Shown here piece after piece: positions 59,683 to 64,000 of a stretch of 64,000 nt of DNA. The notes under the pieces are model-generated. The model searched no databases. It saw only the letters and a program-made list of their open reading frames with translations, and was not told where the DNA came from. The position numbers and the translations under genes are program-made. Position 1 is the stretch's first letter, and the number at the start of each line of letters is the position of its first letter. This stretch comes from Mesorhizobium sp. J428. GTDB lineage: Bacteria > Pseudomonadota > Alphaproteobacteria > Rhizobiales > Rhizobiaceae. Where the stretch lies: the NCBI RefSeq assembly GCF_024699925.1, contig NZ_JAJOMX010000001.1:4316001-4380000 (forward strand), in the 5' to 3' direction.

Positions 59683-61653
59683 CTATTCAGCAGGGATGCT
59701 GACCGCATCGAGCCGTCGGCGGCGCCGACGCTTCTCGGGAAAGGGGATTGTGACCTCCGCCAGGAGAGAGCCAAACGGACGCTTGGACGCGACGCCGCCG
59801 GCCACCGTCAGGATCGAATCATAGAAGCTCTCGCCCGAGAGCGCGCGTGGCGGCACCGCCTCGTGCATCACGCTGATGACGGTCACTTCCGGACAATGGT
59901 CCTTGATCGCCTGGTGGAAGGCGATCTTGGCGGGACCGTCGAGTGCCGCCGTCGCTTCGTCGAGGAAGAGCAGGCCGGGCTTGTGCAACAGGATCCGCGC
60001 CACGAACAGTTTCTGCCTCTGGCCGCCCGACAGCACCGTGTCCCACGGCTGGCCGTCGCGCGATTCTTCCTCGATATGCGCGATGAGATGCCCGAGCCCG
60101 GCGTCGTGCAGGGCAGCCGCGACCTGCAGGTCATGGAAGGCATCCGGCGCGTCAGGCAGGCAGACGAGGCGCTTCAGCGTGATCGGAGGCAGCCTGATGT
60201 CCTGCGAGGCGTAGAACGTGCGCACCCCGGCCGGAAGTGCGATGCTGCCCGCCCCGTACGGCCACAATCCGTTTATCGCCTTGATCAGCGAGGTCTTGCC
60301 GCAGCCCGACTCACCGGACACGAAGGTCCATTCGCCGCGACGGAAGTTGAGGAAGGGCGCCGACAGGAACGCCTTGGCGTCGAGCCCCTGGTGCATCAGT
60401 TCCAGGTTGGCGATGGTCAGGCCGAACTCGCTGTCCTGCGTGGTGCGCACGAATTCGCTGCGGCCGGTGCGGCGGTAATAGTCGACGGGCGCCTGCACGT
60501 TCTCGATCGCCTCAACCAGTTCGGTGAGACGCCGCGAATTGGCCTTCAGCGTCGCGATGGCTGGCATCACCTGGATGAACCACGAGCACTGCTGGATCAT
60601 CGAATTGATCAGCTCGGCGCCCGTCACGTAGTTTTTCAGGCTCACCTGCTGGTTCATGTAAGGCAGCAGCCCAGGCCCGTAAGCGACGATACGCGCGGCG
60701 ACGAAGTTGTAGATCAACTCGAACGACATGTAGCCCGCATGCACGCGATTGAGGCTGCCCCAGGTGCCGTCGATGTCCTTGTAGATGCGCCTGTGGATGT
60801 CGTTCTGAACGCCTTCTCCGCCCGCTGCGGCGACGTGGAAGCTTCGGCGCAGCAATGTGTTGAGCGCGCCGCGATAGCTGCCCTCGGCCTGGCTCATCCG
60901 GATCGTCAGACGCTCGAGCAGCCCGCCGAGCTTCAGCGCGATCCAGGTGTTGACCGGCACGTAGACGAGCACGGCCGCGAAGGCGAGGGCGGCGCTGCCA
61001 TATTCGCCGAAGAAGTCGAGGCCCGTCACCGACGTGGAGGTCTCGAGCAGCTTCTGTCCGACGAAGAAGACCGACATGATGACGCCGACAATGCCCATTG
61101 CCAGGCCGATCGCGCCGCCGGTCATGCCCTTGATCGCCTCCTGCACGCGCTGGTCGATATTGTCGAGCGCCGCACCCGCGTCGCCGTTTTGCAGGTGATA
61201 ATGGGTGTGGTTGGCGTCGAGCAGCGCGTCGTTGAAGCGCCGGTCGAGCCAGGCGCGCCACTTGCGGTGCAGCGTCGTCGAGAACAGGTGCCTGACGCCG
61301 GTGAAGCCAGCGTCTTTCAGGATCACGATCAGCACCAGCGTGCCCGCGGCGACCAGCAGCGAGCGCAGCGGCGTGAGATTGTCCTCACTATGGAAGAAGG
61401 CGATCGAGTTGATCAGTTCGCCGGAGGCCTCGGCCATCCAGACGCTGGCCTTGCTGGCCAGGGCCGTGAGGGCCGCGATGACGATCGTCAGGGCCCAGGC
61501 TTCCTTCCAAGATTCCGAGAACCAGTAGGCGCGCAAGAGGCCCCAAAAGCCGCGCATGCCTGACACGGATGTCTTGGTCGCGGTTGCTTCACGCTTGGCG
61601 AAGAGCGACCGCAGAGAATCTGGCACCCATCGTGGCCCGAAGACCCGATTCAC
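59683..61653 (-). CDS. ABC transporter, fused permease and ATPase (SbmA/BacA-related)
   Basis: 656 residues. N-terminal membrane domain of the ABC_membrane_2 (SbmA/BacA-like) type with about six helices (~40-420) and a C-terminal ATPase: Walker A GESGCGKTS, signature LSGGQRQ, Walker B LLFLDEAT. SbmA and BacA lack an ATPase; the fused form is that of mycobacterial BacA and its relatives, linked to peptide, vitamin or very-long-chain fatty acid transport. Complete and probably a homodimer. Arg-rich tail PEKRRRRRRLDAVSIPAE. Substrate unknown. Confidence 0.9.
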   Translation of the reverse strand: MNRVFGPRWVPDSLRSLFAKREATATKTSVSGMRGFWGLLRAYWFSESWKEAWALTIVIAALTALASKASVWMAEASGELINSIAFFHSEDNLTPLRSLLVAAGTLVLIVILKDAGFTGVRHLFSTTLHRKWRAWLDRRFNDALLDANHTHYHLQNGDAGAALDNIDQRVQEAIKGMTGGAIGLAMGIVGVIMSVFFVGQKLLETSTSVTGLDFFGEYGSAALAFAAVLVYVPVNTWIALKLGGLLERLTIRMSQAEGSYRGALNTLLRRSFHVAAAGGEGVQNDIHRRIYKDIDGTWGSLNRVHAGYMSFELIYNFVAARIVAYGPGLLPYMNQQVSLKNYVTGAELINSMIQQCSWFIQVMPAIATLKANSRRLTELVEAIENVQAPVDYYRRTGRSEFVRTTQDSEFGLTIANLELMHQGLDAKAFLSAPFLNFRRGEWTFVSGESGCGKTSLIKAINGLWPYGAGSIALPAGVRTFYASQDIRLPPITLKRLVCLPDAPDAFHDLQVAAALHDAGLGHLIAHIEEESRDGQPWDTVLSGGQRQKLFVARILLHKPGLLFLDEATAALDGPAKIAFHQAIKDHCPEVTVISVMHEAVPPRALSGESFYDSILTVAGGVASKRPFGSLLAEVTIPFPEKRRRRRRLDAVSIPAE

Positions 61654-61849
61654 AACATCCCCACCCTTGTCCGCCCCAGAGGTGATTTGCTTTTTCTTTT
61701 GAGGCTAGCACGGTTCGCCGATTGTCCTAGTGAAATGTTCCCGCAAGGTTTACGCAGGCGGGAGACGGTGGCGGATCGGCCACACTGACCTTGCGACAGG
61801 CGGGCAGGGCGAATCGCTCTGGAAGTAAACCCTTGGTTACTGTATAGGA

Positions 61850-61870
61850 CCGCCTTTCCCGGAAAGGCGG
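61850..61870 (+). promoter_or_regulatory. Hairpin in the DAHP synthase leader
   Basis: CCGCCTTTC / GAAAGGCGG with a three-base loop, 47 bases upstream of the start codon. No T-run follows, so it is not an intrinsic terminator; it may be a leader control structure. The rest of 61654-61916 shows nothing else clear. Confidence 0.3.
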
Positions 61871-61916
61871 GAGTCTTGGCGCGGGCAGTGATCCCGCAGC
61901 GTGATTAGGTGCTAAC

Positions 61917-63290
61917 ATGGCGAAATGGTCTCCGAATTCCTGGCGCGGCAAGCCGATCCAGCAGGTTCCGGCCTATCCGGACCTCGCGGCTCTCGAAGCA
62001 GTGGAAAAGAACCTCGCCAGCTATCCGCCGCTCGTTTTTGCAGGTGAGGCGCGCAAGCTGAAGAAGCAGCTCGGCCAGGTCGCGGAAGGCCAGGCTTTCC
62101 TGCTTCAGGGCGGCGATTGCGCCGAGAGCTTCGCCGAGCACGGTGCCGACAACATCCGCGACTTCTTCCGCGTTTTCCTGCAGATGTCGGTGGTGCTCAC
62201 CTTCGCCGGCTCGCAGCCGGTGGTGAAGGTCGGCCGCATCGCCGGTCAGTTCGCCAAGCCCCGGTCGTCCGATGTCGAGAAGAAGGGCGACGTGGTGCTG
62301 CCGAGCTACCGCGGTGACATCATCAACGGCATCGAGTTCGACGAGAAGTCGCGCATCCCGGATCCGGCGCGCCAGGAGATGGCCTACCGCCAGTCCGCCG
62401 CGACGCTGAACCTGTTGCGCGCTTTCGCACAGGGCGGCTACGCCTCGCTAGAGAACGTGCATCGCTGGATGCTGGGCTTCGTCTCCGACAGCCCGCAGTC
62501 GGAAAAGTATGAGGCGCTCGCCAACCGCATCACCGAGACGATGGACTTCATGCGCGCGGTAGGAATCACCTCCGAGACCAACTACGCGCTGCGCGAGACC
62601 GACTTCTACACCAGCCACGAGGCGCTGCTGCTCGGCTACGAGGAGGCGCTGACCCGCGTCGATTCGACCTCGGGCGACTGGTGCGCCACCTCCGGCCACA
62701 TGATCTGGATCGGCGATCGCACGCGCCAGCCCGACCATGCCCATATCGAGTACTGTCGCGGCATCAAGAATCCGCTCGGCCTGAAGTGTGGTCCTTCGCT
62801 GACGCCGGACGGGTTGATCCAGCTCATCGACCTGCTCAATCCCGAGAACGAGCCGGGCCGGCTGACGCTGATCGCCCGTTTCGGCTACGATAAGGTCGGC
62901 GAGCACCTGCCGAAGCTTGTCCGTGCCGTGGAGAAGGAAGGCCGCAAGGTCGTCTGGTCGTGCGACCCGATGCACGGCAACACGATCACCGCCGCAGGCT
63001 ACAAGACCCGCCCCTTCGACCGCATCTTGAAGGAGGTGCAGACCTTCTTCGACGTGCACCACGCCGAGGGCACGCATCCTGGCGGCATTCATATCGAGAT
63101 GACCGGCAAGAACGTCACCGAATGCACCGGCGGTGCGCGCGCCGTCCGTGACGAGGATCTGCAGGACCGCTACCACACCCATTGCGATCCGCGCCTCAAC
63201 GCGGATCAGGCGGTGGAACTCGCTTTCCTGGTCAGCGAACTGCTCAAGAAGGGCAAGCAGGCGCCGGCCAAGAAGGCCGTGAACGGCTGA
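61917..63290 (+). CDS. 3-deoxy-7-phosphoheptulonate synthase, class II (DAHP synthase)
   Basis: First step of the shikimate pathway: phosphoenolpyruvate + erythrose-4-phosphate. 457 residues, plant-like class II (the AroH/AroF naming varies, so no symbol is given). Motifs: [11 protein letters not shown] (metal Cys), the Arg-Lys PEP region [22 protein letters not shown] and GGIHIEMTG near the metal site. No regulatory ACT or chorismate mutase domain. ATG 61917 begins MAKWSPNSW as in homologues. Confidence 0.95.
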   Translation: MAKWSPNSWRGKPIQQVPAYPDLAALEAVEKNLASYPPLVFAGEARKLKKQLGQVAEGQAFLLQGGDCAESFAEHGADNIRDFFRVFLQMSVVLTFAGSQPVVKVGRIAGQFAKPRSSDVEKKGDVVLPSYRGDIINGIEFDEKSRIPDPARQEMAYRQSAATLNLLRAFAQGGYASLENVHRWMLGFVSDSPQSEKYEALANRITETMDFMRAVGITSETNYALRETDFYTSHEALLLGYEEALTRVDSTSGDWCATSGHMIWIGDRTRQPDHAHIEYCRGIKNPLGLKCGPSLTPDGLIQLIDLLNPENEPGRLTLIARFGYDKVGEHLPKLVRAVEKEGRKVVWSCDPMHGNTITAAGYKTRPFDRILKEVQTFFDVHHAEGTHPGGIHIEMTGKNVTECTGGARAVRDEDLQDRYHTHCDPRLNADQAVELAFLVSELLKKGKQAPAKKAVNG

Positions 63291-63313
63291 TTGTTTCGGT
63301 TTTGACAACGTCG

Positions 63314-63340
63314 ACGGGCGCCTTCGGGCGCCCGTTGTCG
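63314..63340. terminator. Bidirectional terminator between DAHP synthase and lipid kinase genes
   Basis: Stem ACGGGCGCC / GGCGCCCGT with a TTCG tetraloop; flanked by TGTCGTTT on the right side and by GACAACG on the left. Convergent genes on both sides. Confidence 0.85.
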
Positions 63341-63341
63341 T

Positions 63342-64000
63342 TTAGGTCCCGTCGCGCGGCGCGAATACTGCGATCGCCTTCGGCAGAACCTTGAAATGCG
63401 CCGGCGTCGAGGTGACGATCTCGCCGTCGAGATTCACCGACATCTCCTCGTCCGTCTCGATGTCGAATTCGATGCAGCGCGCGGTGCGCACCTCGCTCCA
63501 GGCACCATGGGTGCCGGCCCGGAAAGAGCGTAGCATCAAGGCCAGCTTCCATACGTTCTTCATTTCGAGGCTGTAGAGATCCAGATGCCCGTCGTCGATC
63601 GAGGCCGAGGCCTCGACAATGTTGCCGCCGCCGTAATGGCGGCCGTTGCCTATGGCGATCTGGTAGGTCGAAGCGTCGATCTGCAATCCCTTCTCGGTGA
63701 TCCGCGCCTTGAACCTGTTCGCCTTCGACAGCACCTTCGCGGCCGCCAGCGCATAACCGAAACGGCCGAACCGCCGCTTGAGGCCCGGATCGAGACTGCG
63801 GGCGAGTTCGGTGGAAAGCCCGATGCTGGCGACGTTGAAGAAGGCATGGCCGTTCACCGTCCCGACGTCGATGCTCCGCGTTCTACCGGCCACGATCATG
63901 TCCGTCGCCTTGCCGAGGTCGGCCGGAATGCCCAGCGTGCGGGCGAGGTCGTTGGCAGTGCCCATCGGGATGATGCCGAGCGGCAGCCCACTCTCGATCG
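63342..64000 (-). CDS. Diacylglycerol kinase family lipid kinase, 5'-truncated by window edge
   Basis: Open to the window end, so the N-terminal part with the GGDGT motif is missing. 219 codons are seen. At the visible start: PLGIIPMGTANDLARTLG, the ATP-binding signature of the DAGK catalytic domain, followed by a second domain with VNLDGEIV near the C-terminus, as in YegS/DgkB-like lipid kinases. It phosphorylates diacylglycerol, sphingosine or a related lipid; which is unknown. Convergent with the DAHP synthase gene. Confidence 0.85.
   Translation of the reverse strand, partial: IESGLPLGIIPMGTANDLARTLGIPADLGKATDMIVAGRTRSIDVGTVNGHAFFNVASIGLSTELARSLDPGLKRRFGRFGYALAAAKVLSKANRFKARITEKGLQIDASTYQIAIGNGRHYGGGNIVEASASIDDGHLDLYSLEMKNVWKLALMLRSFRAGTHGAWSEVRTARCIEFDIETDEEMSVNLDGEIVTSTPAHFKVLPKAIAVFAPRDGT

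Noticed and set aside
59671..61563. A 630-codon open frame on the plus strand opposite the ABC transporter
   Set aside because: It mirrors a well-matched ABC transporter with Walker and signature motifs; the antisense product is Arg/His-rich with no domain. Long antisense frames are common in GC-rich DNA.

Overview
The window is GC-rich chromosomal DNA from an alphaproteobacterium, most likely a member of the Hyphomicrobiales close to Mesorhizobium and other Phyllobacteriaceae. The evidence is conserved gene order: glyA-nrdR-ribD-ribE-ribH-nusB; bamE next to a CBP3-type cytochrome bc1 chaperone, DUF177, plsX, fabH, ihfA and a MerR regulator; ctaA/argC/speB/rpsI/rplM; and clpP-clpX-lon-hupB. 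Class II DAHP synthase and a proton-pumping pyrophosphatase also fit. Genes are dense, and no gene-free stretch exceeds about 300 bases.

Layout. 1-5930: a monooxygenase cut by the window edge, an exported L,D-transpeptidase and an exported TPR-CHAT protease-like protein. 6036-19451: core block for one-carbon metabolism, riboflavin synthesis, transcription (NrdR, NusB, IHF), the H+-pyrophosphatase, outer-membrane assembly (BamE) and fatty acid/phospholipid initiation (PlsX, FabH). 19495-22239: a TerC-like membrane protein, tRNA-Pro(GGG) and an exported protein with two caspase-like domains. 22245-31551: an exopolysaccharide locus whose parts (initiating phosphotransferase, Wzy-like polymerase/ligase, glycosyltransferase, Wza-like and Wzc-like export proteins, FemAB/CelD-type acetyltransferase, polysaccharide deacetylase) match the holdfast/unipolar adhesin gene set. 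31555-38491: heme A synthase, arginine/polyamine genes and ribosomal proteins S9/L13, with a phosphodiesterase and an acyltransferase inserted between speB and rpsI. 38737-40222: an AhpD-like gene divergent from a SnoaL-fused ECF sigma factor, with matching promoters for both. 40227-48009: accessory catabolism (two crotonases, thioesterase, VOC protein, O-acetylhomoserine sulfhydrylase, cupin, P450, FAD oxidoreductase). 48145-53509: the ClpP-ClpX-Lon-HU proteostasis block. 53728-55012: an AT-rich, probably foreign, acyltransferase beside tRNA-Val(CAC). 55100-64000: gph, rpiA, gor, a hydrolase, a BacA-related ABC transporter, DAHP synthase and a lipid kinase cut by the window end.

At least nine single-base frame changes split otherwise well-preserved genes, including conserved ones such as gor, gph and the O-acetylhomoserine sulfhydrylase. 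Mixed insertions and deletions in otherwise intact proteins suggest draft-quality sequence rather than true gene decay, so those genes are annotated over their full span and flagged.

The most interesting items are the SnoaL-fused ECF sigma factor with two overlapping opposed candidate promoters, the holdfast-like polysaccharide locus with a Wzc that has lost its P-loop, the tandem caspase-like protein whose second domain has His replaced by Gln, and the AT-rich acyltransferase beside a tRNA.
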